From contig MU831883.1 in NCBI GenBank assembly GCA_029204225.1, forward strand, positions 1 to 64,000: a stretch of DNA of 64,000 nucleotides, in the 5' to 3' direction. Shown here piece after piece: positions 20,801 through 34,554 of this stretch (within the stretch, counting starts at the first letter, position 1; each line of letters begins with the position of its first letter). The DNA is from Diphasiastrum complanatum. Lineage: Eukaryota > Streptophyta > Lycopodiopsida > Lycopodiales > Lycopodiaceae. The notes beneath the pieces are model-generated. The model searched no databases. It was given only the letters and a program-made list of their open reading frames with translations, and was not told the DNA's origin. The position numbers and the translations under genes were made by a program.

Positions 20801-23800
20801 GAGCATATGACATGTCACGTTGACTAGTCAACTCTCCTACTTTTTAGGAGGTCAGTCCAACAACTCCGAATTAATGACCCAGTATCCTATACCCAAGCAA
20901 CATGCAACTCTGAGGCTCAGAAACATCATTAACAACTTCATTTACATTTCTGTTACAAAGGTCACCACAGGCTGGTGACTTAGCCACTTCTGTATTTACA
21001 AGAAGTACATCTATAAGTAAAAATAGTAAAAAACCGGGACAGGAGTAAAAGCTGTAACATCCCTTCCCCCCTCAGGTAACATCGTCCGCGATGGCAAAGC
21101 CAGGGTACTGTGCACACAGACTGTGCGCGGTCTCCCAGGTAGCATCAGAAAGAGGCCTGCCATGCCAAGCGACCAAGCACTCACAGATTAGACGGTTGCG
21201 TAAACGCCTCTCCCGCCTATCCAATACCCTCGCTGGCCCATGGGTTACTTCTCCCTGCTCCTGGAATGCAAACAAACCATCAAACAACAAGTTATCACCG
21301 TTATGTAAAACCCATTTCAATCTAGAAACATGAAATACAAGATGCACTTTACAAGTTTTAGAAAAATCTAACTTATAAGAAACATCACTGATTCTTTTAA
21401 CAAATTTCCAGGGCCCACAATAATGCGGGGACAACTTGTAACATTTTCCCGTCTTAAGGGTCTTAGAGTCCTTGGGTACTTGGAGAAACACCATGTCTCT
21501 CACCACAAACTCTCTAGGCGTGCGATGCTGATCAGCATATGACTTTGCTCGATCCATCGCTTGCCTAATATTAACCTTCACTAACTCAAGCATTTCATTC
21601 ATTTGAGTTAGAAAATTAGCCGCACTAGGCACTCTCTGAGGAATTCCTACCGTAACAGGGCTAGCTGGCCTAGATCCATAGTTAAGCTCGAAAGGACTCA
21701 TCTTAGTACTCACATTTTTCTTGTCATTGTAAGCAAACTCCAACAGTGGCAAGTACTTCTCCCACTGAGTTTGCTTATCCCCAACAAATGCCCTAAGCAT
21801 ATCCTCTAAGGTCTGGTTGACTCTCTCAGTTTGGCCATCCGTTTCAGGATGCTCCGTACTGCTCATTCTCAATTGGACTTCAAGTTTGGCCATAGCTGCA
21901 GTCCAAAAGTTTCCAGTGAATCGAGTATCCCTGTCAGACACTATGGATAACGACAATCCATGAAGACTGAACACATGCTCGATAAACAAATTAGCTACTC
22001 CAGCCGCATCAATCTTTTTACGCGTTGGAATAAAATGAGCCATTATCGTGAGTCTGTCAACTACGACCAAGATAGAATCATGCTGCAACTGCGTGCTAGG
22101 CAAGTTGGTGACAAAATCCATGGAGATACTCTCCCATCTTCCTTCTGGCACAGGTAGTGGGTGTAAAACTCCACGAGGTTTAATCCTTTCAGCTTTAGTG
22201 ACTTGGCACTTCAAACAGTGCGTCACGTAATGGTAAACATCTTTTTTAAGCTTAGGCCACCACGTAAGATCAACTCATAGGTCTTATCCACACCAGGATG
22301 ACCTGCACTAGGGCTATCATGACACAAATGGACAATCTTCTTACGTAGCTCCTCACAAGCTGGAATGAGAAGTTTGCCATCTCTTAATCATACCATCTTC
22401 TATGGTATATTTAAGGTAAGTGTGAGTCAAGAGACCAGAACTCTCATCTTGAGATTCTACTTGCGCAAGATTTGCCTCCCTCACAATTCCTTGACAATGA
22501 GGATCCTCTTGTTGAGCCTGTCTAATCTCAGCAATCAGGTCATTTTCTATGACCACAAAAGACATCTGATACAATATCCGAGATAATGCATCAGCCACAC
22601 GATTTTTGGCACCTTTCTTGTACCGAATTTCCATGTGAAATTCCTGCATCAACTCAGCCCACCTAGCTTGCCGCCCTCTTAGGTCCGGCTGGTTGCAAAA
22701 ATATCTCAAAGTGGTATGGTCGGTGTACACATAGAATTCCGCACCATACAAATAATGCCTCCATGCCTTCAAAGCGTGGATAATGGTAAACAACTCTTTC
22801 TCATGAGTTGGATAATTCTTTTGTGCAAGGTTGAGCTTCTTGCTTTCAAAGGCCACAAGCCTACCCTCTTGCATCAGAACTGCCCCAACGGCGATGTCAC
22901 TTGCATCCGTTTCTACGACAAATGGTTTTTGAGGGTCAACAATTTTTAAAGTGACAAAGTCAGCCACAGCTTGTTTCAAAGCATCGATACTTCGTTGCTG
23001 AACTTCTGTCCACTCTTTCCACTTATTTTTCTGTAACATATCGGTCAATGGTGCAGCTACGTGTGAATAATTCTTCACACCTTTACGATAAAACACAGCC
23101 AACCCTAGAAAGCTTCTTAGTGCCGTCAAGTCTGTAGGAACAGGCCAGGCAAGACGAACAGCAACTTTCTGTGGATCCGGTTTTATTCCATCTGCTGACA
23201 CTATAAAACCCAACTATCTTATTTCTTTTTTAAGCAATTCACTTTTTTTTATCATTAGCGAACAATGTATTTTCCCTCAAAGTTGATAACACAGTTCTTA
23301 GGTGATTAATATGCATAGTATCACCACAACTATAAACAAGTATGTCATCAACAAAATTAACCACAAACTTGCCCATAAACGGTCTAAGCACATCGTTCAT
23401 TAACATCATAAATGTTGCAGGGGTGTTAGTCAATCCAAAGGCATAACTAAAAATTCATAGTGTCCAAACCGAGTCTGGAAGGCAGTTTTATGCACATCCT
23501 CTTCTCGAACTCTCACCTGGTGGTAACCACTCTTTAGGTCAATTTTGCTAAACATTGTAGCACCATGGAGGGCATCCAAAAGATCATCTATACGTGGCAT
23601 AGGATATCGATGTTTAACAGTAATCTTGTTCAAGCCTCGATAATCCACACACATTCTCCAAGACCCATCCTTCTTTTTTACCAGAATGATCGGAGAGGCA
23701 AAGGGGGAGAAGCTAGGTCTTACTTGCCCCTTGGCAAGATAGTCCTCAATCATGCTTTTGACCTCTTCCTCCGCTTTCAGACTCATTCTATAAGGTGGTC

Positions 23801-26040
23801 TATTAACAGGAGATGATCCAGGAATTAACTCGATTCTATGCTCCACATTTCTCTTAGGGGGTAAAATAGATGGAAGTTCATTCGTGAACACATCTAGAAA
23901 CTCCTCCTTAATTTGGCGATTTAGGTCCTTAGTAAGATTAGTTTGTTCTTGACATACATCAAACTCATTAGCAGAAACAGACATATCATATAAGAAACAA
24001 ACATACATGCACTTACACTGAACCTTACGCAACTGCGTTGTCGTGATCAAAGGTCCTGGAGGCATATCAGGCTCTCCACGCAGGGAGTGAATCCTACCAT
24101 CGTGCTGGAACTCATACACATGAGTATCCCAAGCGATGTAGGCTTTCTTAGCCACATGCCAACAAATTCCAAGCACCACATCAAAGCGAGCCAAACGGGT
24201 AATCTCAAAATCTAACTCCTCAGTATAGCTCTGAATGGTTAGAGGCGTACCCATACCAAATGTCAGACTCCCTCTCTGATCTTCTCTTCAAACCTGGCTA
24301 GTTTCCTGCACATACAAGCATCAAATTACTTCTAACACAAGATGGAGCTGGCTGCTCCTGTGTATTTTGGCGGTTTCAAATCTTTAATTGTGGGCAATTT
24401 CCGCATCTTTGATGGTTGTTCGGCTTCTTTCTCAACTGTCACAGGCTCAACGGCTACCATAGCCATTCCACTAACCCTTTCAGGTTCCTGTGGAGATTTA
24501 GCCGACTTTAGTTGGTCGAGAATTTGTTGTAAAATCACCTCCATGGCATCCACCTTGGTTGCCACTTCTTCAATTCTCAAAATTTCTGTGCTTGCTCTTC
24601 CTAATGGATCCATATTTGCAATGTTGAGGGCTGTCCACTTGTTTAGAAGTCGAAATTACTGGCAAAAATGAGTTTACAACTCTCAAACCCTTTTTTCCTT
24701 GTATTTTGGCCCAAAAATCAGACCAACTTTGGATTGCTATAACTTTTCCGTGACTTGGACTTTTGTTTTTTGCTGTCCCAAGCTTCCAAAACTTGCAAAC
24801 CCTTGCTCTGATACCAAATGTCAGACTCCCTCTCTGATCTTCTCTTCAAACCTTGCTAATTTCCTGCACATACAAGCATCAAATTACTTCTAGCACAAGA
24901 TGGAGCTGGCTGCCTTGTCTCCTCCCAGCCTTTGCTGCATAGATTATGATGAGGAATGCCTCTCTCTAGGCTCACTTATCCAAAATCCTCAAGCACCCCT
25001 TAACCCTGACCCTTCCTAAATCTCGACACATGGCCAACTCCATGCACAGTCGACACTTGCCACTTGGCAATACCCTGACACATAGGCAAGTGAGTAGGCT
25101 AACATGTGTCACTCATCCTTTGGACCAAATGTCCCAATGGGCATGTGACGTGTCATGTTTGACCGGTCAACCCTGACATGTGTCACTCATTCACTGGACC
25201 AAGTGTCCCAGTGAGCATATGACATGTGTCACGTTGACTAGTCAACTCTCCTACTTTTTAGGAGGTCAGTCCAACAACTCCGAATTAATGACCCAGTACC
25301 CCATACCCAAGCAACATGCGACTCTGAGGCTCAGAAACATCATTAACAACTTCATTTACATTTCTATTACAAAGGTCACCACAGGCCGGTGACTTAGCCA
25401 TTTCTGTATTTACAAGAAGTACATCTATAAGTAAAAACAGTAAACAACCGGGACAGGGAGTAAAAGTTGTAACACTATGAGATCAAAGGACGATATCATT
25501 GCCTATTTCGAGACATGCCTACCACTCTACGCTCTCTCCTTGCCTATGAGGACCCACGATGTATCGCTCTGATGGTACGTGAGATGTTCATCCTACGGAG
25601 GGATTTATACGGGACACCCGGGCATTTTACTGCACAACCACTGATCACTTCATTTTTTACTAGGCGGAGATCGCGTGACTTAGCGCATGAGGACGAGGAT
25701 TATGTCACCAGACAACCTATGCAGAGACGTACTACTACACATGCTCATGCTCATAGACGACGCCGGCAGGCTCCAGTGTCTTCTCATGTTGTGGCTCACA
25801 TTACATCCTTTTACAGCAGCAGCAGCAGCAACAGCACAGCACAGTCTTGACATCTCGATACATATGATTATTATGCATAGACACACTCACATAGGTGTCT
25901 ACTTTAGTTTGTACTAGATGCTTTCTTTACTACAATTTTGGAGACATTTTATACGCTCCCATGGTTACCACACACTTGACATGTACTTCATTAGTCTTAT
26001 ATGCCTTTTGGCATGAAAAAGACATTAATAAAGCTTTCTT

Positions 26041-26095
<55 letters not shown>

Positions 26096-29000
26096 CTCGT
26101 TGCTCCAGCTATAGCGCCTCCTCTCCTTCGCGCTACTCGCAGAACTATCCTATGCCCCTGCTCTCCTACCCCACTCCCCCCCCTTGCTGCCACCTCATCC
26201 CCCCCCCCTCGCTGCTGCCACCTCAGCCCCCCTCCCCTTACTGCTGCCGCCACCTCAGCCTCCCCCCCCCTTTCAAGAGGACTTGTCAACATGCATGATT
26301 GCTTGTACTTCTCATGCCTTATGGTAACCTCCTCCTACTTGGTTAACTCAAATGAAATCACCCTCTAACACTAATCTCTCTCAGATCATGTCTTCTTTAC
26401 ATCCACAGTCTCATAGCTATGGTGGTCAGGCCTTCCCTACACATATTGTAGCACACCAATTTCCTCAGCATGAGCTTCTCTTTGCCTAGTATGGTTGGTA
26501 TTACTACCACTCATGATTATGCTCATGTATCTCCTATTACTTCTAAGAGGTTGATTCATGCTACTATGCTTACATGCCAGAGTCCTGCTTAATCCTGATG
26601 CATGAATCCTGATGCAGTGCCATTAGAGACATAATCAAAGGGTGTAGATGGTTAACAAAATGTTCTCAATGTCGTAGCTGACCAGGATATATGTCAGGTG
26701 CCACATGATGCTAAAGAGGTTCATGTAGATGCGGACACATATTTGACATTGGCCACAGGATATTGGATGAGATTCATGTACACGATCTAGATTCTACAAG
26801 GATTCCAGTTGTAGCAGAAGTTCTAGCTGGTACACATGATGCTCCAATTGTGGCAGGGGTTACATGGATAGATGGGCTGAATACCATCCCGGATCTTCTG
26901 TTGATTCTATTGCTTGAGGTCATGTGTGCTTGGATATATTAATTCATCATTTTTCATCTTTTCTTGCTATTGATTTAGATGCTATATATGGGCTTTGAGA
27001 TCCCTATGATGAGGCACATGTAGAGTTTGACCAACCATGTTCTGTATGTGCGGAGGACTTTTAGAATCAAATAGTTGCTTCATGTCCTCTGGGTTATCCT
27101 CTGATGCTTACTGTGACATCCCTATGATGAGGCACATGTAGAGTACCAACCATGTTCTGTATGTGCGGAGGACTTTTAGAATCAAATAGTTGCTTCATGT
27201 CCTCTGGGTTATCCTCTGATGCTGACTGTGGACTTTAGTCCTCTTGTTCTGATGATGGGTTTACACGTTGGTAATTTGTCAATTATTCTACAGTTGTGCC
27301 TAGTTAATGATGCTACTTTGTGTCATCACAATACTCTTCTTACATATGCTCTAGGTTACCATGATTATGTTTTCAAATCCTGATCGTTCTATAAGTCACC
27401 CCTTGTCTAGATATCTCTTGTTGGATACATTTGAGCTAGTTCTTGTGCACAATTCACATGTATGAGCCTTATGGATTGCTTGGAACTTCTACGTGAGGGC
27501 ATACCCACACATTCATATCACTATTATTTGGCATTCCCAATCTATTCGACTAGCTTTGAATGCATTGATGACATGTTGTACTGATGGTACTAGACAGTTT
27601 TGGTCCTTGCAGATTGCTTGGGGTATGTATACATTTTTCACTCCATTACTACCTACTAAATGACAATCAGAACAGCTCAAAAGATGAATTATGCTGCAAA
27701 CCATAACTACCAATAAATAAAGAGCACTCCAAAACAAGAAATGCAGTATCATACATGTAGATAGGTGGGAATTACGAAGACGTCTTCTAATGCAAGAAAA
27801 ATATCTGAAAGCTTCAATATCTAGTGCTACAGCTAGAGAGACCAGCAGAGGGTTAAAACCTGTTGATAGTAAATATTTCGCAGCTCTTCGGCGCGAACAG
27901 CATTCCCTTGTTGTTCCTCGAGTGCCACCCAAGATGTCCAAGTTGGTACATTCTGAGAATCTATGTTTAATGCACGTTTAAAAAGTGCCCTAGCCTTACC
28001 AGGGTTCCCATCACCACCTTCGAGAACTCCCCATAACTATCAAGAGAAAAGAAAACAAGATCATTTAAACAATCTCATGGATGATTTGCTCTTCAACTGA
28101 TAGAATATGAAGACCTGTTTGGTATAATTAACAGTCAATATGTTAAAAATCGAAAATAAATTTTGAATTTTGCTACACAATCTACAATGCATCTATTTTT
28201 AGCAATATCTCATACAAGGAAAACATGCTAATCTAAACTTTTTGTGGATAGTATTACTTAGCACCACAATTGACCTTCATAAAAAACGCTTAGGTGGATG
28301 CCATTTTAACAATTTTAGTTCAACAGTGTTCATTTTGAAAGCTGCTGTTTGCAGATTCTATTGGTCTCATGAAAAGTCTCGGCCCAGAGACAAGTCCTCT
28401 GGAAGCAACTGATCCCACTATGAATTTTTCAAAATTTGGCTCGCAACCAATGTTACAACCTGGATTCTTCCTATCTTTTGAAAGGCCATGAATGCAGATA
28501 TACACAACATTGTATAGCCATTCTTGTTGACTGTCAGATAGCAGTGCAACTTGCAAACATGTAATGTGCTCAAAAACTTGAGTATGAGGTGGGCGTCACA
28601 TACTTTTGACCACTCATGAAGATAATTGACCTTATTTGAAGAATAATATACAATATTTTTTGGCACTGATTTGTTGTGAGTGATGATTCATTCTCAAATT
28701 TGTAGCAAAGAGCTTTGTAGGGCTAGGAGGAAGCTTGCCCTACTAAGAGAGCACATTTTCAACATGTCTTACGGTTTCTTTTCACTTCGAGAAAACAAAT
28801 TCCAACTTCTTGTCCAGATTTCCATTTTAGAAATGAAAGAGACATCCTATATACATGATCTACCACTGGTTGCTGACCTTCTACAAGCTTCAGCTTGTGG
28901 CTTTGTGTCTCTTTTTGTGTGCAGGTCCAAAACAGTGGGTGTAGATCATTTCTGATAACTTGGCAAGGAGATCATTAAATTTTTAACTTTTAAATTTGCA

Positions 29001-32000
29001 GGAAGGCCTGTTTTAGTAAATTGTTAGGCAGTAGCTACTCATTTTCTATATACAGTGCCAGAAAGTAGGGAACTGGAAAATGAAACTATTTTTTAGTGAC
29101 GTGTTCACTTGTCCGAGACCATCATTCATTTAGGGTTTGGGCTTCCTACCAGGGAGTCATTGAAGGATCAACCTCCAAAACATCCATTTCTTGCCTAATT
29201 AACAATCTATTTAATAGCTTTCTATCATCTACATCATGTAATCTTATTTGAGGATCTTCATTTGAGGTAGCTTTGGTTGATGATGTAAAGTCTATTTGTT
29301 TGTTGTCCATCTCCCACAGTACCTAAATTATTTGAGGCAGTTGTGATAGTCTTTTTGCACTAACTGGCCTTAGTCTGATTTGATCAAGCGTTGAGACTGA
29401 TATTTGCTGCGTCGCAAGCCTTTTTAAGAGTATTTGAAACTAAGAGTGGCCTGATTTACTAAAGTTTATAATGCTCTTTGGTTGTCATCGACCACTAGCT
29501 ACTGATCACTTTTTTCTGAGTTACGAGGCATATAGGTAGACGATGATACTGCAAAATATAAGAGTCTAATTTCATCTAAAGCTAACAATAACTAAGGCAA
29601 TGCTAAGCTAGGAATAACTCTCCAAGTAATTTATCTACAAAATGAGAAGTCATGCCTACAGAGGGAGTTAAACCTAGGCGCCCAACAAGACTGATCAAGC
29701 TTATCTAAATGCTAAGTCATTACTTATAAGACCAAGTGACTTTATCCTACTCATAACAAGGCCCAAGCGATTCAACTCGAAAGCTCCAAGAGTACTGTGG
29801 GCTGAAGCAGTAGCTACAGCTACATATATTCAGAACAGGACAGGGAAGTCTGGTGTCCCTCACACGACACCACACGAATTATGGTGGGGTAGAAAGCCCA
29901 ACCTGTCTCACATCAGAATCTTTGGCTGTGCAGCTTATGCACATATCCCTGATAAGCTTCGAAAGAAGCTTGATGAGAAAGCTGAACAGGGATATTTGGT
30001 AGGATATGACAACAATTCGTCATACTACAGAGTCTACATGCCAAACACGAACATTGTGAAGACAGTGAGAGATGTCAGATTCGATGAGAGCAGAACGATG
30101 GCCAATGACGATCCTGTCAGCTATGAAGTTCTGGAAAGGCAGTACTATGATCTGCCACCAGCGACAGAGGGAGCAGAAGACAAACACGAAAACGAAGATT
30201 TTCTACTAGCAAATAGTAATAGATGAAGGGTCAAAGACCCAGTGCTCAATATAAGGTCCATAAGTGGCCTTTCTCCCCTCCAAAAGGCATTTTTCTCGAT
30301 GTCTATATAAGAAAGTGCTGATGCTAAAAATGAAAAGTTGCTGCAAAATCAATATACCACAAAATGTATATGCCAAAGGAACTATTGGGTATGTATATGA
30401 TGAACATGTCAACCAAAACGAATATTTTAGTAGAAGCCACAAAAATAAGAAACGTGTCGGCTGATCTATCTCACTCAACCCATGCAATGATAAAAATCAG
30501 AGGATCCATTCAAAAACAATAACATAGATTTCAAAAAACAAAAAATCTTAGCCAACCAGCACTACTTATGTCTCAACAGCACCCAAGCATAAGTTGCTTT
30601 TTGGGTTTCGACAGAATCCGAATTATTTTGAGTAAGTTAAGTGCTGACTACGAAGAAAATGACATTAACAAGGAGACCATAAAACCTAAACTAGAGCTAC
30701 CAAGACATAGATGAAATACAGACTACTAGAAACAATACAGAATACAACCTTAATACATTTAAGCGATATAACCAATAGTGTTTGTTGTACCACACAGCAA
30801 TTCCAAAAGTCACAGCTCCTACAATGTTTCAAAACATCAAAACTTATCTAGTATTACGTCTTGGGAGCGAGACAAAAAGAAGACCTTTTACCTGGAATGC
30901 ACGCACAGCATTCATATTTGTGCTATTTACAGATATAGACGTCTGAAATAGTTTTCGAGCAGCAACAAAATTTCCTTCTTTCCACTCCATCCAACCCCAA
31001 GCCTGCACAGAAATGTATAAGTATGGGCTCCATGCTTAAATGAAACAACCAAAATGACTAAGTCAATGCTCATCTCTAATGTTAGTAGTATAAACTCCTT
31101 AGTCAATCTATTTGCAAGATTTTTATAATATCAATTATAAGAAGGTAGAAAAAAAAAACCCAGGTGTTTTTCCAGCTAGTGACATGCCTGAAACACTTAA
31201 TACCATTCAAAGTCCAGTTGAATAACTTATGTTGACAGGTTAAAGAGTATCTTATGTATGTATGATAATTCTAGGCTATTCATACGCCATTACAAAGAAC
31301 ATGTTCAAAGGGTACTTACTAGCCATACAGGCTGATGGCTTGGATCAACTTTACTTGCACGTATAAAAAGATCTCGTGCCGCAGCCATATTTGAACAGTT
31401 ATACTCAAATAAACCAAAACTTTGTAGCATAACAGGATCTTGTGGGTTGAGCACAACTCCTTGCTTGAATAATTCTCGTGCCCGACTCATGTTACCCTCC
31501 TTAGCTTCAAACCGAGCCCACGCTTGGAAGATATAACGGTTTTTTGGACTTGCTCGAATCCCTCTCTGCATCAAATGGCTAGGATTTCATACAGATTGCC
31601 TTCTTATTTAACTTGCCTCTACTATATTTAAAATGTACCATAATCGAAATCAAAGGCCCAACTATACAAAATCATACGCACAAGATACAAATTCACCACA
31701 TTTTCTAACTTAGCAGAAAGAAAACCTAAAGATCTCAATTCCAAATGCCATAAACAGGGAAATGGTCACCAGAAAATGAGATACCCAAACTGCTCTATGG
31801 AACAAAAGCCTTCAAAATCATTCCATGAAATCCAGTATAAAAATAGGATGTTCAAGAAAGTGTAATAGGATACACTCAGTCTTCAATTGTATTCCATCTT
31901 TGTGTGACAACCTGAAACAATTTGTTATGCATTTAACTCTTCGTCCCTCATCCTTTGTGTCGAAAGGCAAATGTCTAGTAAGCAAATTTGTACTTGGCCA

Positions 32001-32522
32001 AATTGAGTTGGCGAAGCGGTTCAGCTGCTTTACGCCTTCGAGCTAAGCTCAAAGGATCTTTTATTTTTATGGATGAAGATCTAACACACACACAATGGCA
32101 AGCGAGGAAATTGGTCATTCATGAGGCCAATGCTAGGAATCAAAGAGTGGTCTTTATTGAAGGCAGCCTAAATTCTACGATAAAATTTCACAATAGGAAG
32201 TCGGGGATCCCAGGCACAACAGCCCGAGATCCCCTCAGCCATTACGAATTGGTTTTTGGAATTGTAACGGTGTGCTTTCATCTTCTTCAGCAGGAGTTAG
32301 TGAGTTTTATTCCTCCGCATAGCTGGTGGTTAAGCTATTGCTTTTGTACCCTCACTATAGCTGGAGGTTAAGCTTTGGTTTTTATTTCCAGTTTATCTCT
32401 GTTTTTTAGTTTTAGTTGATGGCAATAAGTCCGACATGGACACTACTCCTTTCACATGTACTTTTTCTTTGTCTTATGTGCCCAAGGGCACTCTATAGAC
32501 ATTAATATATTCTATTCTATTC

Positions 32523-32577
<55 letters not shown>

Positions 32578-34491
32578 AATCCCATGAATCTTGGTAATTA
32601 TCACACCATTATGATTGGGCATATCATTAATAAGTTATATGGCACCATCCACCAATCAACAGTCAGTTCTGAGGCAGAGTCTAGGAGATTACATGCATTG
32701 GGCCAGGCGGGTTTCAGGGCACACTACTCCACCACAGATCATATCTTCACCCTTTGGTCCATTATTGAGGAGGCTAGACACAGGAAAGAGCGGGTCTACT
32801 ATTGACTTCAGGAAAGCCTTCGACTCTGTTCCACGATCCCTTCTCATTTAGCGTCTACGTGATCTTGGTTTTTCTACTGACACGATCTTGGCAGTGATGG
32901 CACTATATGAGAGAGTCTTTGGCTGTTTTTGGAGTGACACCGGCATCTCAGATCATATCTGGGGCACTATTGGCGTCAAACAGGGTTGTTCTCTTTCTCC
33001 AACCCTGTTCGGGCTATATATTGACGAGCTTGACAGAGTCATTGAGGGATGTGGTGGCACAGGTTGCAGGCTTGGGAGTATCTTGATTACTATACTTTTA
33101 TATGCAGATGATTATACATAGATGAGCTTGAGCATGTTATATAAGTGCTGGAAGGGAGAGATGGTGACCTCATTATTACTATCCTATTATATGTGATGAT
33201 GTGGTTTCACTTTCGAGGATGAGGGAAGGCCTATAGCGGCATCTAGATGCGCTTCATTCTTTTTGTATATAGTGGGGATTGTCAATGAATGTGGCCAAGA
33301 CCAAGGTTATGGTGTTTAATACCTTCAAATCCTTCATGATATGGCAAGAGCTTTACTAGCAAAGTTTGCTATTCCCCCCATTCAGATTGAGGCTTTGTTC
33401 CATATTGTCACATTCATACAATGACTGTAGGATTTCCAGGGTGGAGACACACACTATGCTTTGTCATCATCCCGGCACTTACATTCTAAGGGACACTCCT
33501 CATGGTATTCCCAGGCTCATCGTCTTCTTTCCACAGTGGGTATTCAGATTACTAACCTACCTGCTGGTACTCATTAGTATATTCGAGGCCATCTGTACAG
33601 GACGTATCTCCAGAGCACTTGGCAAGGTCCACTGGGGGCGAAGACTGAGTTCTATCGTGCACAATTTCTATCTCGGGATCCAGCTAGGTGTCCTATAACA
33701 CCTAGGTTTTGGTGGAGAGTATCTCAAATAGACTGCGGATAGTGATGGGTCACTATCGGGTTTTCTTACACCATCTAGCCGTTGAGACTGGCAAATATAG
33801 TGGCACCCCACGAGAGGCTCGGATCTGTGGTATGCATGATACACATGAGGTAGAGGATGAGTTCCATGTTCTCTTCAGATGCACAACTTACTATGAGATC
33901 CGAGGGAGATATTACCACTTGTTTAGAGATCACCCTGTCACACTCTCTACCTTGATATGAGGATCCTAGATGTTTTTCACTGATGATTCGGGAGATGTCA
34001 GACTTGAGGATGGTGAGGGCTAGACACAGACCCCCCCTCCCCCCCCCCTTTGATATAGCTTAGCATTAGGGAGTGCTTGTACAGAGATAGGAGAGTAGTG
34101 ATTTTGATCGAAAGGCTAAGATTCCCAATGCTTCCATGCATAGACGGTAGAGACAGTGTAGATGTTCAAAGAGACAGCCAACCCATACATAGCCCACAGC
34201 TCCACGACAACAAAGACGACACCGCCAGCCCACTCAGAGACAAAGGTCCGCAACCCATTCAGTGGCAGTTTCACAGCTATACACAATTTTTTCACAAGAA
34301 GAGAGACATCTATTATATCATGATGGTGGACTGTGATTGTGCCAGCCATCTCACTATATTTAGTTTCTGTTTTTACAGTTATAGTTTCTTTTAGATGGTT
34401 GAGCTCTTAAGCTCCCACTATGCATACTTGACATGTACCTTTTATTAGTCCTATATATGTACCTTAGGGTATTCAAGGACATTAATAAAGA

Positions 34492-34554
<63 letters not shown>

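Larger units (their letters stand above)
20457..25474 (-). mobile_element. Ty3/gypsy LTR element with chromodomain-like end, minus strand
   Basis: LTRs lie at 24819-25474 (5' for the element, 656 bp, TGTCAGACTCC...TTGTAACA on plus) and 20457-21059 (3', lacking about 57 bp of its outer edge). Primer site complement GCTCTGATACCA is at 24805-24816. The purine tract, on the minus strand GAGGGGGGAAGGGA, is at 21060-21073. Order on the minus strand: short gag piece (24613-24356), an LTR scrap (24251-24355), protease end and RT (24254-23239, [24 protein letters not shown]), RNase H (23213-22353, [27 protein letters not shown]), integrase (22226-21072, [27 protein letters not shown]), ending in a chromodomain-like tail ([17 protein letters not shown]). 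Small frameshifts separate the pol blocks. It is in HCF107 intron 7, same direction as the gene, and lies against a LINE tail. Confidence 0.92.

Noticed and set aside
27513..27941. 142-codon minus-strand ORF over HCF107 exon 7
   Set aside because: Out of frame with the conserved HAT repeat reading; a shadow of exon 7.
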